From: Hyphomicrobiales bacterium
GTDB lineage: Bacteria > Pseudomonadota > Alphaproteobacteria > Rhizobiales > Rhizobiaceae
Reading direction: 5' to 3'
Assembly (NCBI GenBank): GCA_900471485.1
Contig: UCEU01000040.1
Location: forward strand, 1 to 64,000
Length of the DNA stretch: 64,000 bases
The position numbers and the translations under genes are program-made. This document shows, in pieces, positions 51,313-60,148 of the stretch (its first letter is position 1; each line of letters begins with the position of its first letter). A model generated the notes under the pieces. The model ran no database searches and had not been told where the DNA came from. It saw nothing but the letters and a program-made list of their open reading frames with translations.

Positions 51313-52200
51313 ATGCCCCTTGCATCCCCTGCCGATCATCGGAAGGGTCTTCTGCTGACAGCGATCGGCGGATTGGCTCTCTCCATGGACATCCCCCTCG
51401 TGCGGCTCGCGCATGGCGAGATGTGGTCGATCCTCGGCACACGCAGCATCACCACGGTTCTGGTTTCGCTGCTGATCGTGACCACGATCAGGATTTTCAG
51501 CGGGCGCTGGCCGACGCTGGTGCCCGGCTGGCCGGGCGTCGCCGCCGGGCTGCTTTACGGCTGCGGAACGCTGACTTTCCTGCTTGCCGTGTTCCACACG
51601 TCAACGGCAAATGTCGTGTTTATTCTCGCCTTCAACCCCATGTTTGGTGCACTACTCTCGTGGATTTTCCTGAAGGAGCGTCCATCCACCTCGACGCTCG
51701 TCACCATGCTCGTCATGATCTTCGGTGTCGGCCTGATCGTACGGGAAGGCTTGGCGGGCGGCCATCTGTTCGGCGATGCCATGGCGCTACTCAGCGCTCT
51801 CGTTCTCGCCTCGGCGATTACCGTCGGTCGCGCGTCACGGCGGGAGATGGGCTTCGTGCCGCTTCTGGCCGCCGTCTTTCCGGCCGCGCTCGGCTTTGCC
51901 ATTGCCATGCCCGGCGGTGTCACGATCGAGCATCCTGGATGGATCATATTCAATGGCGCGGTGCTGATGCCGCTCGCCTTCTGGTGCCTGGCGACGGGAC
52001 CGCGCTATCTCTCGGCGCCCGAGGTCGGCATGTTCTACCTGCTCGAAACCATCCTCGCGCCGATCTGGGTCTGGCTGATATTTTCGGAAACGCCGCCGAC
52101 CATGACACTTGTCGGCGGCGGTATTCTGGTTTGCGCGATTATGGCGCACTCGCTTTGGACGATTCGGAAGAGGTCCGCGCGACCAGTCCCGGCAGGCTGA
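51313..52200 (+). CDS. DMT-superfamily transporter (EamA domains)
   Basis: A 295-residue protein with ten membrane helices in two EamA repeats. The first repeat begins ALSMDIPLVRLAHGEMWS, with STANVVFILAFNPMFGALLSW at its end; the second ends in APEVGMFYLLETILAPIWV, the conserved second-repeat signature. Probably a metabolite or drug exporter; substrate unknown. It starts immediately after bpt and its last 62 bases overlap the SRPBCC gene on the other strand. Confidence 0.88.
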   Translation: MPLASPADHRKGLLLTAIGGLALSMDIPLVRLAHGEMWSILGTRSITTVLVSLLIVTTIRIFSGRWPTLVPGWPGVAAGLLYGCGTLTFLLAVFHTSTANVVFILAFNPMFGALLSWIFLKERPSTSTLVTMLVMIFGVGLIVREGLAGGHLFGDAMALLSALVLASAITVGRASRREMGFVPLLAAVFPAALGFAIAMPGGVTIEHPGWIIFNGAVLMPLAFWCLATGPRYLSAPEVGMFYLLETILAPIWVWLIFSETPPTMTLVGGGILVCAIMAHSLWTIRKRSARPVPAG

Positions 52201-52648
52201 CCGCCTGCATAGCGTCCAACTCGCGCTCCAGGCCGTTCATGACGTGAACCCAGCCCTGGCGGGTCTGCTCCTCGTTATGCGCCCATTCGGCGCACATCTC
52301 GTGCGAAAGCGTCAGCCGCGTGGCATCGCCCACCGGCTCGATGTCGATCTCGATGCGGTCGGCATTATGGTCGTGTTCGGCAACGGAGAAGCAGAACGCC
52401 ATTCGCTTTGGCCGGCGCAGTTCCAGGAAAACGCCATAGTGGACGGCGTCCCCCGTCGGCCGTCGGTCGACGACGAGGAAATGGCCTCCGATCCGCGGGT
52501 CGATCTCGGCGCGGATGACCCGGCCTTCATCGGACGCGAAGAGGAAGCGTTTTGCTATGTCGGGATTGAGCCAAGCGTCGAAAACGGCGCAGGGCGAAGC
52601 GTTAAAGGTATGCGCTACATTCAGTGTGATGGTATTGCAGCCAATCAT
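52139..52648 (-). CDS. SRPBCC/AHSA1-family protein
   Basis: A 169-residue START-like (Bet v1 fold) protein of the AHSA1 type. It starts MIGCNTITLNVAHTFNASP at ATG 52648 with GGAGGA 7 bases ahead. The characteristic strand-helix sequence AVFDAWLNPDIAKRFLFASD is near residue 25, and the C-terminal helix has HEMCAEWAHNEEQTRQGW. Such proteins bind hydrophobic ligands or act as co-chaperones; function here is unknown. Its 3' end overlaps the DMT gene by 62 bases. Confidence 0.82.
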   Translation of the reverse strand: MIGCNTITLNVAHTFNASPCAVFDAWLNPDIAKRFLFASDEGRVIRAEIDPRIGGHFLVVDRRPTGDAVHYGVFLELRRPKRMAFCFSVAEHDHNADRIEIDIEPVGDATRLTLSHEMCAEWAHNEEQTRQGWVHVMNGLERELDAMQAVSLPGLVARTSSESSKASAP

Positions 52649-52798
52649 CAACATTCCTCCGTGATAGGACGTGGGGCCGCAAAGCGCCACATGTCCATCC
52701 CGTCCGCCTTCGGAATGATCCTGTCCATATTTATGGTGACAGGACTGAAATAGCGGAGCCGGCCCGCTCGGCAAGAGCGGACCGGTCAATTTTCGAGA

Positions 52799-55054
52799 TC
52801 AGCCGGCGAACTTGCCGCTGCGGGGGAAGCCCTTGGGAACGGTGCGGCCGGCAGTGGCGCGATCGCCCAGCCATTCCACCAGTTCGTCCTTGTTCTTCGT
52901 GAACGTGCGGCCGGCGCTGTCCTCCCAGACGAGGCCATCGGCGATCGTGAAGCAGCGAACATCGGAGATGCCGCCATCCTTGTAGCGCTGCAGGCGAACG
53001 CCCTTGCCGCGCGACATTTCCGGCACCTGCTCCAGCGGGAAGACAAGGAGCTTGCGGTTCTCGCCGACGACAGCGACATAGTCGCCATTGACAGGCACGA
53101 TCAGCTTGGCTTCATCAGGCATGGAGACGTTCATGATCTGCTTACCCTTGCGGGTATTGGCGACCATGTCGGCTTCCACCACAACAAAGCCGTTGCCGGC
53201 CGTCGAGACGATCATCTGCTTGCGCGAGGCGTCGTGGACGAAGGCGGTCAGCACGTCCTGATCGTTGTCCATGTCGATCATGATGCGCAGTGGTTCGCCG
53301 TGGCCGCGGCCGCCCGGCAGCTTGTCGCCGCCAAGCGTGAAGGCCTTGCCGCCGGTCGTGACGATCAGGATCTTGTCCGTCGTCTGTGCCGGGAACGCGA
53401 TACGCAGGCCGTCGCCTTCCTTGAAGGTGAGCGTCGACGTATCGGAGATGTGGCCCTTCAGCGCGCGGATCCAGCCCTTTTCGGAGACAACGACGGTGAT
53501 CGGCTCCTTCTCGATCATCGCCTGCTGGATCGCCTCTTCATCGGCTTCCGGCGCCTCGGCGAACTGCGTGCGGCGGCGGCCGAGTTCGGTGGCCTTGGCG
53601 AACTTCTTCTTCACTTCGCCGATTTCCCAGGCAATGGTCTGCCACTGCTTGTCGTCGGAGGCGAGCAGCGCCTCGATCTCTGCCTTCTCCTTCGAGAGTT
53701 CGTCGAACTCGGTGCGGATTTCGAATTCTTCCAGCTTGCGCAGAGAGCGCAGGCGCATGTTGAGGATGGCTTCGACCTGGATGTCGGTCAGCGACCAGCG
53801 CGCGATCATGACGGGCTTCGGCTCGTCCTCCTCGCGGATGATGCGGATCACCTCGTCGATATTGAGGTAGGCAACCAGCAGACCACCGAGAATTTCGAGG
53901 CGACGGTCGATAGCGGCGAGACGATGACGCGAGCGGCGCTGCAGAACGTCGCGGCGGTGGTCGAGCCACTCCTTCAACACGTCGTTCAGCGCCATGACCT
54001 TGGGCACGCGCCCCATGGAGAGGACGTTCATGTTGAGCGGGAAGCGGCTTTCGAGCTCGGTGAGCTTGAACATCGATTCCATCAGGATGGTCGGATCGAC
54101 GGTGCGGTTCTTCGGAACCAGCACGACGCGGACGTCCTCGGCCGATTCGTCCCTGACGTCTTCCAGAAGCGGCAACTTGCGAGCGATCAGCAGCTCGGCG
54201 ATCTTCTCGATCAGGCGCGACTTCTGGACCTGGAACGGAATTTCGGTGACGACGATCTGGTAGCCGCCGCGGCCGAGATCTTCCGTTTCCCACTTAGCGC
54301 GGGTGCGGAAACCGCCGCGACCGGTCTTGTAGGCTTCGACGATGCTCTGGCGATCGTCGATGATGATGCCGCCGGTCGGGAAATCGGGACCGGGAATGAA
54401 CTCGACGAGCTTTTCGAGCGTCGCATCCGGATGCTTGATCAGGTGCAGGGCCGCGTCGCAGAGTTCGTGCACGTTGTGCGACGGGATCGAGGTCGCCATG
54501 CCGACGGCGATGCCTGAAGAGCCGTTGGCGAGAAGATTCGGGAAAGCGCCCGGCAGAACCGTCGGCTCTTCATCTTCCTCGTTGTAGGTCAGGCGGAAAT
54601 CGACGGCGTCCTGCTCGATGCCTTCGAGCAACAGGCCCGCGACCTCGGTCATGCGCGCTTCGGTATAACGATAGGCGGCAGCGCTATCGCCATCGATATT
54701 GCCGAAGTTGCCCTGGCCATCGACGACGGGATAACGCTGCGAAAAGTCCTGCGCGAGGCGGACAAGCGCGTCGTAGACCGACTGGTCGCCATGCGGATGG
54801 AATTTACCGATGACGTCACCGACGATACGGGCGCATTTCTTGAAGGCCGAATTCGGTCGGATGCCCATCTCGCTCATCGCGTGGATGATGCGGCGATGAA
54901 CCGGCTTCAGGCCGTCGCGAACATCCGGCAGCGCGCGGTGCATGATGGTCGACAGCGCATAGGCAAGGTAGCGCTCTTCAAGCGCCGCCTTCAGGTCGAT
55001 CGGCAGGATGCTGTCATCGTCTCCGCCAGAGGGCGGCAAAATCTCTTGTCCCAT
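52799..55054 (-). CDS. parC: DNA topoisomerase IV subunit A
   Basis: The breakage-reunion subunit of topoisomerase IV, which decatenates daughter chromosomes with ParE. The 751-residue protein starts MGQEILPPSGGDDD at ATG 55054. The catalytic Tyr is in AAAYRYTEARMTE and the quinolone pocket reads HPHGDQSVYDALV, with Gln where E. coli ParC has Ser80 and Asp where it has Glu84. The C-terminal beta-pinwheel has six blades, such as VTTGGKAFTLGGDKLPGG. ParC rather than GyrA because the GyrA-box is missing from the pinwheel. Confidence 0.93.
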   Translation of the reverse strand: MGQEILPPSGGDDDSILPIDLKAALEERYLAYALSTIMHRALPDVRDGLKPVHRRIIHAMSEMGIRPNSAFKKCARIVGDVIGKFHPHGDQSVYDALVRLAQDFSQRYPVVDGQGNFGNIDGDSAAAYRYTEARMTEVAGLLLEGIEQDAVDFRLTYNEEDEEPTVLPGAFPNLLANGSSGIAVGMATSIPSHNVHELCDAALHLIKHPDATLEKLVEFIPGPDFPTGGIIIDDRQSIVEAYKTGRGGFRTRAKWETEDLGRGGYQIVVTEIPFQVQKSRLIEKIAELLIARKLPLLEDVRDESAEDVRVVLVPKNRTVDPTILMESMFKLTELESRFPLNMNVLSMGRVPKVMALNDVLKEWLDHRRDVLQRRSRHRLAAIDRRLEILGGLLVAYLNIDEVIRIIREEDEPKPVMIARWSLTDIQVEAILNMRLRSLRKLEEFEIRTEFDELSKEKAEIEALLASDDKQWQTIAWEIGEVKKKFAKATELGRRRTQFAEAPEADEEAIQQAMIEKEPITVVVSEKGWIRALKGHISDTSTLTFKEGDGLRIAFPAQTTDKILIVTTGGKAFTLGGDKLPGGRGHGEPLRIMIDMDNDQDVLTAFVHDASRKQMIVSTAGNGFVVVEADMVANTRKGKQIMNVSMPDEAKLIVPVNGDYVAVVGENRKLLVFPLEQVPEMSRGKGVRLQRYKDGGISDVRCFTIADGLVWEDSAGRTFTKNKDELVEWLGDRATAGRTVPKGFPRSGKFAG

Positions 55055-55277
55055 ACCTTCTGACTAGCGGAGATAGCCCGCTCGGGCAAGGAATCCGGGC
55101 ATTGCGGCTGTGGATGAAGTGTTGGAACGCCAAGAAAAGAACAGTCGAAAGCGCCCTGCCCGAATTTGGACTTTGTTTGCTTATCCCTTCAACACAAATT
55201 TAGAAATCGCGAAATATAAACCGCCATCGATCCATAGTAGATTGACGGCCAACTTCACACCGGACAAAGGACCCACA

Positions 55278-56468
55278 ATGACATTTTACCGGACGACGCG
55301 GCTCATGCTCTCGGGCGCGGCCTTTCTTTCGCTTGCCGGCTCCGCCTTCGCTCTCGACGGCCAGGACCTGCTGAAGAAGATAAACGCCGCCTACACCCTG
55401 CAGGGCGGAACCCTGATCGCTGACGGCGTGGATGTCGATGGCACGACGGTTACGCTGAAGAAGGCCAGCTTCAAGCCCAACAGCGGCGGTGAAGCACTTG
55501 CCATCGGCGAAATCACCATGACGGGCGTGGAAGAGGACGACGACGGCGGCTACTACATCGAGGAAGCCGCCTTCCCCGATATCAGCACCACCAATGACGG
55601 CGCGACGCTGACGGTCACCGACCTCAATCTCGGCGGCATTTCCATCCCGGCCGATCCGAAAGGTGAAGGCCTGGATTCCATGCTGCTCTATGAGAGCGCC
55701 CACAGCGGCCCGCTAAAGGTCGTCAAGGACGGCGCCGAAGTGTTCTCGCTCGGCGGCAGCGACCTGAACCTGACGCTGCGCGAAGACGAATCCGGCTTCG
55801 ACTTCGATGGTACGTTCAAGGGCCTCAAGGCAGACCTGACCAAGGCCGCCGACCCGGCGAGCAAGGACGCAATCGAAAAGCTCGCGCTGCAGCAGGTCAA
55901 TGGCGACATCACCATGAAGGGCGCCTGGGACCTGACGCCCGGCACGATCGACGTCTCGGAGTTCGCCTTCGATTTCGCCAATGTCGGCAAGCTCAACCTC
56001 GCCTTCAAGATCTCCGGCTATACCATGCCGTTCGTGAAGTCGTTGCAGGAAGCGGCCAAGCAGGCCGAAGCCAACCAGAACAAGGAAGAAGCGCAGCAGG
56101 CGCTCGGCCTTTCCATGCTGGGTCTCCTGCAGCAGCTGTCGTTCGAAGGCGCGCAGATCCGCTTCGACGACGCCTCGATCACCAAGCGCGCGCTCGACTA
56201 TGCCGGCAGCCAGCAGGGTGTCTCTGGCAAGCAGATGGCGGATTCGCTGAAGGCGATGACCCCGATCATGCTCGCCCAGCTGAACATCCCCGAACTGCAG
56301 AACGCCGTTTCGGCCGCCGTCAGCACCTTCCTCGACGACCCCAAGAGCCTTACGGTCAACGCCGCTCCTGAAAAGCCGGTGCCGTTCCCGATGATCATGG
56401 GCGCTGCCATGGGCGCACCGAACACGCTGCCGCAGGTGCTCGGCGTGAAGGTTTCGGCGAACGATTGA
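55278..56468 (+). CDS. Periplasmic protein of unknown function (396 aa)
   Basis: A 396-residue exported protein with a signal peptide (core LMLSGAAFLSLAGSAFALDG, cleavage near residue 30). The mature chain is acidic and repeats strand-like units (GALTV/ITMTG/LNLGG types, e.g. LTVTDLNLGGISIPAD), with a Lys/Ala-helical zone around 255-300 (AAKQAEANQNKEEAQQALG). It ends with PFPMIMGAAMGAPNTLPQ. Rhizobiales hold similar proteins but I know no function. ATG 55278 has AAAGGACCC ahead; longer upstream in-frame Met codons lack a signal sequence. It ends at a strong terminator. Confidence 0.75.
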   Translation: MTFYRTTRLMLSGAAFLSLAGSAFALDGQDLLKKINAAYTLQGGTLIADGVDVDGTTVTLKKASFKPNSGGEALAIGEITMTGVEEDDDGGYYIEEAAFPDISTTNDGATLTVTDLNLGGISIPADPKGEGLDSMLLYESAHSGPLKVVKDGAEVFSLGGSDLNLTLREDESGFDFDGTFKGLKADLTKAADPASKDAIEKLALQQVNGDITMKGAWDLTPGTIDVSEFAFDFANVGKLNLAFKISGYTMPFVKSLQEAAKQAEANQNKEEAQQALGLSMLGLLQQLSFEGAQIRFDDASITKRALDYAGSQQGVSGKQMADSLKAMTPIMLAQLNIPELQNAVSAAVSTFLDDPKSLTVNAAPEKPVPFPMIMGAAMGAPNTLPQVLGVKVSAND

Positions 56469-56488
56469 TCCTTGCCGCATGAATGAGG

Positions 56489-56523
56489 AAGGCCCGGCGC
56501 GCATTGCACGCCGGGCCTTTTTT
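56489..56523 (+). terminator. Rho-independent terminator of the periplasmic protein gene
   Basis: A stem of AAGGCCCGGCG with CGCCGGGCCTT and a 9-base loop, followed by TTTTTG. It starts 21 bases past the stop codon. Confidence 0.93.
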
Positions 56524-56550
56524 GTTGCTGAAGTCGGAAAGCCGGGAAAC

Positions 56551-56578
56551 AAAAAAGCCGGGCATCGAACCCGGCTTT
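56551..56578 (-). terminator. Rho-independent terminator of aspS
   Basis: On the minus strand AAAGCCGGG (56570-56578) pairs with CCCGGCTTT (56554-56562) around a 7-base loop, followed by the T-run TTTGTTT. It lies 24 bases after the aspS stop. Confidence 0.9.
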
Positions 56579-56601
56579 CTCTATTCTGAAGCGTTGCTCG
56601 C

Positions 56602-58392
56602 TCAGTCCTTCTTGACCGGCGGCATGACGCGCAGCGACAGTTCCATCAGCTGCTTCGGCGTTGCCGGCGACGGAGCGTTCATCAGGAGGTCCTGCGCCTG
56701 CTGGTTCATCGGGAACAGCGTGATTTCGCGCAGGTTCTTGGCGCCGAGCAGCAGCATCACCACACGGTCGATACCGAAAGCGCAGCCGCCATGCGGAGGC
56801 GCGCCGTACTGGAAGGCGCGGTACATGCCGCCGAAACGTTCCTCGACATCCGTCTGGCTGAGGCCGACCAGTTCGAAGGCCTTGACCATGGCTTCCGGCG
56901 ACTGGTTACGGATCGAGCCCGAGGCGATTTCGAAGCCGTTGCAGACGGCGTCGTACTGGTAGGCCTTGAGCGACAGCGGATCCTGGCTCTGCAGCGCTTC
57001 CAGACCACCCTGCGGCATCGAGAAGGGGTTGTGGGCGAAATCGATCTTCTTGTCTTCCTCGCTCCATTCGTAGAACGGGAAGTCGATGATCCAGCACAGT
57101 TCGAAACGGTCGCGATCGACCAGGTTCAGGTCTTCACCCGCCTTGGTGCGCGCTTCGCCCGCGAACTTGTAGAACTTCGCCGGTTCGCCGGCGACGAAGA
57201 AGGCGGCGTCGCCTGCTTCAAGGCCGAGCTGGACGCGGAGCGCTTCGGTGCGCTCTTCGCCGATGTTCTTGGCAAGCGGACCGGAGCCGCCGACCTTGCC
57301 GTCTTCTTCCTTCCAGAAGATGTAGCCGAGACCCGGCTGGCCGAGCGACTGCGCCCAGGCGTTCATGCGGTCGCAGAACGCGCGGCTGCCGCCGGTCTTG
57401 GCCGGGATCGCCCAGACTTCGACCTTCGGGTTCGAGGCGATCATGCCGGCGAAGACCTTGAAGCCGGAGCCTGCGAAGTGCTCGGTGACGGCCTGCATCT
57501 CGATCGGGTTACGCAGGTCCGGCTTGTCGGAGCCGTACTTGCGGATCGCGACGTCATAGGGGATGCGCGGCCATTCCTTGGTGACCGGCTTGCCTTCGGC
57601 GAACTGCTCGAAGACAGAGGTCATGATCGGGGCCATCGTGTCCCAGACGTCTTCCTGGGTAACGAAGCTCATCTCCAGGTCGAGCTGGTAGAATTCGCCC
57701 GGCAGGCGGTCGGCGCGCGGATCTTCATCGCGGAAGCACGGCGCGATCTGGAAGTAGCGGTCGAAACCAGCCACCATCAGAAGCTGCTTGTACTGCTGCG
57801 GCGCCTGCGGCAGGGCGAAGAACTGGCCGGGATGGATACGGCTGGGCACGAGGAAGTCGCGCGCGCCTTCCGGCGAGGACGCCGTCAGGATCGGGGTCGT
57901 GTATTCGCCGAAGCCGGCCGACGTCATGCGGTTGCGGATGTCGGAAATGATCTGGCTGCGCTTGACGATGTTCTTGTGCAGTGTCTCGCGGCGCAGATCG
58001 AGGAAGCGGTACTTGAGGCGGATGTCCTCAGGATAATCCGGCTCGCCGAAGACCGGCAGCGGCAGTTCCTTGGCTTCGGAGAGCACTTCGATCTCCTGGG
58101 CGTAGAGTTCGATCTCACCGGTCGCCATGTTCTTGTTGACGGTGTCTTCCGAACGCGCCTTGACGACGCCATCGATGCGGATGACCCACTCGCCGCGAAC
58201 GGTCTCGGCGATCTTGAAGGCCGGGCTATCAGGGTCGGCGACGACCTGGGTCATGCCGTAATGGTCGCGCAGGTCGATGAAGAGAACGCCGCCATGGTCA
58301 CGGACGCGGTGAACCCAGCCGGAAATCCGGACATTGGCGCCGACATCCGACTTGCGGAGGGCTGCACATGTGTGGCTGCGGTAACGATGCAT
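56602..58392 (-). CDS. aspS: Aspartyl-tRNA synthetase
   Basis: Charges tRNA-Asp. With ATG 58392 the protein is 596 residues (a second ATG lies 3 bases upstream). The N-terminal OB-fold anticodon-binding domain has VRISGWVHRVRDHGGVLF, the class II motifs are RYFQIAPCFRDEDPRADR (motif 2) and GCAFGIDRVVMLLLG (motif 3), and a bacterial insertion (GAD) domain is in the middle with PAKTGGSRAFCDRM and RTEALRVQLG. Many alphaproteobacterial AspRS enzymes also charge tRNA-Asn, which cannot be judged here. It is divergent from the multicopper oxidase gene. Confidence 0.96.
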   Translation of the reverse strand: MHRYRSHTCAALRKSDVGANVRISGWVHRVRDHGGVLFIDLRDHYGMTQVVADPDSPAFKIAETVRGEWVIRIDGVVKARSEDTVNKNMATGEIELYAQEIEVLSEAKELPLPVFGEPDYPEDIRLKYRFLDLRRETLHKNIVKRSQIISDIRNRMTSAGFGEYTTPILTASSPEGARDFLVPSRIHPGQFFALPQAPQQYKQLLMVAGFDRYFQIAPCFRDEDPRADRLPGEFYQLDLEMSFVTQEDVWDTMAPIMTSVFEQFAEGKPVTKEWPRIPYDVAIRKYGSDKPDLRNPIEMQAVTEHFAGSGFKVFAGMIASNPKVEVWAIPAKTGGSRAFCDRMNAWAQSLGQPGLGYIFWKEEDGKVGGSGPLAKNIGEERTEALRVQLGLEAGDAAFFVAGEPAKFYKFAGEARTKAGEDLNLVDRDRFELCWIIDFPFYEWSEEDKKIDFAHNPFSMPQGGLEALQSQDPLSLKAYQYDAVCNGFEIASGSIRNQSPEAMVKAFELVGLSQTDVEERFGGMYRAFQYGAPPHGGCAFGIDRVVMLLLGAKNLREITLFPMNQQAQDLLMNAPSPATPKQLMELSLRVMPPVKKD

Positions 58393-58661
58393 CATCTCAA
58401 TTTCCAGTATTTGGCTTGAAGACGGCAGCAGGGGCTTCAAAAGCTCTCTCGCGCCGACAAGAAAATCGGGCGGAAAAGCGCATGGACGGCCTGATTTGTC
58501 AAGACTTGGCACGGCTCGCACGCGCTTTGAACGAGGTTTTCGGCCATGTTGCAACCTCATCGTCTCCCGCCGCCATGCGGCAGTTTGGCAGAGCGTCGCA
58601 TATTGCTGAAGCAGGCGGTCAACTTTAAAGAAGACGGATATCGTTCTGCCGGAGCCATGCC

Positions 58662-60065
58662 ATGCCCCTCCTCACCCGCCGCAATCTGTTGAAAGCCTCC
58701 GCCGTGGCCGGCGCTTATGGCGTGGGCATCGGGATCGCGGGCAAGTTCGGGCTGGCGGAAGCAGCACCCGAACCGCAGGTGCTGAAAGCGCTGAAGACGC
58801 AGGCGACGTTGACGGATGCCGGCGTAACCAAGAACATCATGACCTGGGGCAATGTGGGGGGCGCTGTCGGGATGCCGCCGGTCCTCCGCATGACCAAGGG
58901 CAAGCCCTACGCGGCGCGACTGACCAACACGCTCGACGAGCCGACCACCATCCACTGGCACGGGCTGCGGATCCCGAACAAGATGGACGGCGTGCCGTTC
59001 ATGACGCAGCCCTACGTCTATACCGGCGACAGCTTCGACTACGCCTTCACGCCGCCCGACGCCGGCACATTCTGGTATCATCCGCACTGCAATACGCTGG
59101 CGCAGATGGGCCAGGGCATGACGGGTGTGATCGTCGTCGAGGATGCAGCCGATCCGACATTCGATTCCGAAGTGGTGCTAAATCTTCGCGACTGGCGGCT
59201 GGGTGGCGACGGCCAATTCATTGCCGCCTTCCGGCCGCGCGACGCCGCCAAGGCCGGCACCTACGGAACTGTGCGGACCGCCAACTGGCACCAGGAGCCG
59301 CAGTATGACGCGCCGGCCGGTGGGCTCGTGCGGCTGCGGATCGCGGTGACAGATGTGACGCGCATCTTCTCGATGAAGATGGAGGGCGCCGAGGCGACCG
59401 TCATCGCCATCGATGGAAATCCGGTGCCGAAGCGTTTTCCGCTGGACCTGCTGCAGATCGGGCCCGGCCAGCGGCTCGATCTTGCGGTCAGGATGCCGGA
59501 TAGCGAGGGAGCCATCGCGACGATCGAGGATATTCGCGGCACGACGCCGAAGACCATAGCAAGGCTGCGATCGGTCGGCGCGTCGCTGAAGCGCAATATC
59601 GGCGACCTCGCGGCAATGGCCGAAAATCCGGTCGCCAAGCCCGACGTGTCATCAGCGCAGAAAATTTCCGTGGTGCTGAGCGCTACCGCTGAAAGCGCTC
59701 CGGTCGACAGCATCTGCGGTACGCTGGGCTACAGCTTCTGGGCCATCAACAAGGTGCCGTGGCCGGGCGACACGAGCGATCCGACGGCGCCGCTTTCGGA
59801 GCTGAAGCTCGGCAAGAGCTATATCCTGCAGCTCGAGAACGTGACGCCGCACACGCATCCGATCCATCTCCACGGGATGAGCTTCACGGTGCTGTCGTCC
59901 TCGACGCGCGAGGTGATGCCGCTCGTCACCGATACCTACCTTGTACAGCCGGACGAGAAGGTGCAGCTTGCCTTCGTCGCCGATAATCTCGGCGATTGGC
60001 TGTTGCATTGCCACATCATCGAGCATCAGAAGACCGGCATGACGAGTTATGTCAGGGTTGTTTGA
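58662..60065 (+). CDS. Tat-exported multicopper oxidase
   Basis: A laccase-like enzyme of 467 residues. The Tat signal reads TRRNLLKASAVAGAYG. All four copper-binding clusters are visible: IHWHGLRIP, FWYHPHCNT, HTHPIHLHGMSF and WLLHCHIIEHQKTGM (type 1 copper with axial Met). The first cupredoxin domain starts near residue 65 and the last near 350. It oxidises phenols, cuprous ion or metal with reduction of O2 to water in the periplasm; a role in copper tolerance is common for the family. It is not CueO by Met-rich insert, which is absent. The RNase D gene follows 84 bases later. Confidence 0.9.
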   Translation: MPLLTRRNLLKASAVAGAYGVGIGIAGKFGLAEAAPEPQVLKALKTQATLTDAGVTKNIMTWGNVGGAVGMPPVLRMTKGKPYAARLTNTLDEPTTIHWHGLRIPNKMDGVPFMTQPYVYTGDSFDYAFTPPDAGTFWYHPHCNTLAQMGQGMTGVIVVEDAADPTFDSEVVLNLRDWRLGGDGQFIAAFRPRDAAKAGTYGTVRTANWHQEPQYDAPAGGLVRLRIAVTDVTRIFSMKMEGAEATVIAIDGNPVPKRFPLDLLQIGPGQRLDLAVRMPDSEGAIATIEDIRGTTPKTIARLRSVGASLKRNIGDLAAMAENPVAKPDVSSAQKISVVLSATAESAPVDSICGTLGYSFWAINKVPWPGDTSDPTAPLSELKLGKSYILQLENVTPHTHPIHLHGMSFTVLSSSTREVMPLVTDTYLVQPDEKVQLAFVADNLGDWLLHCHIIEHQKTGMTSYVRVV

Positions 60066-60148
60066 GCCCTCTTCGTCCGTAGCGGTTGACATATGAGACC
60101 GAAAGGAGAAGGAAGGTTCAACTATGTCTATCCTGCGAATGAATTGAG

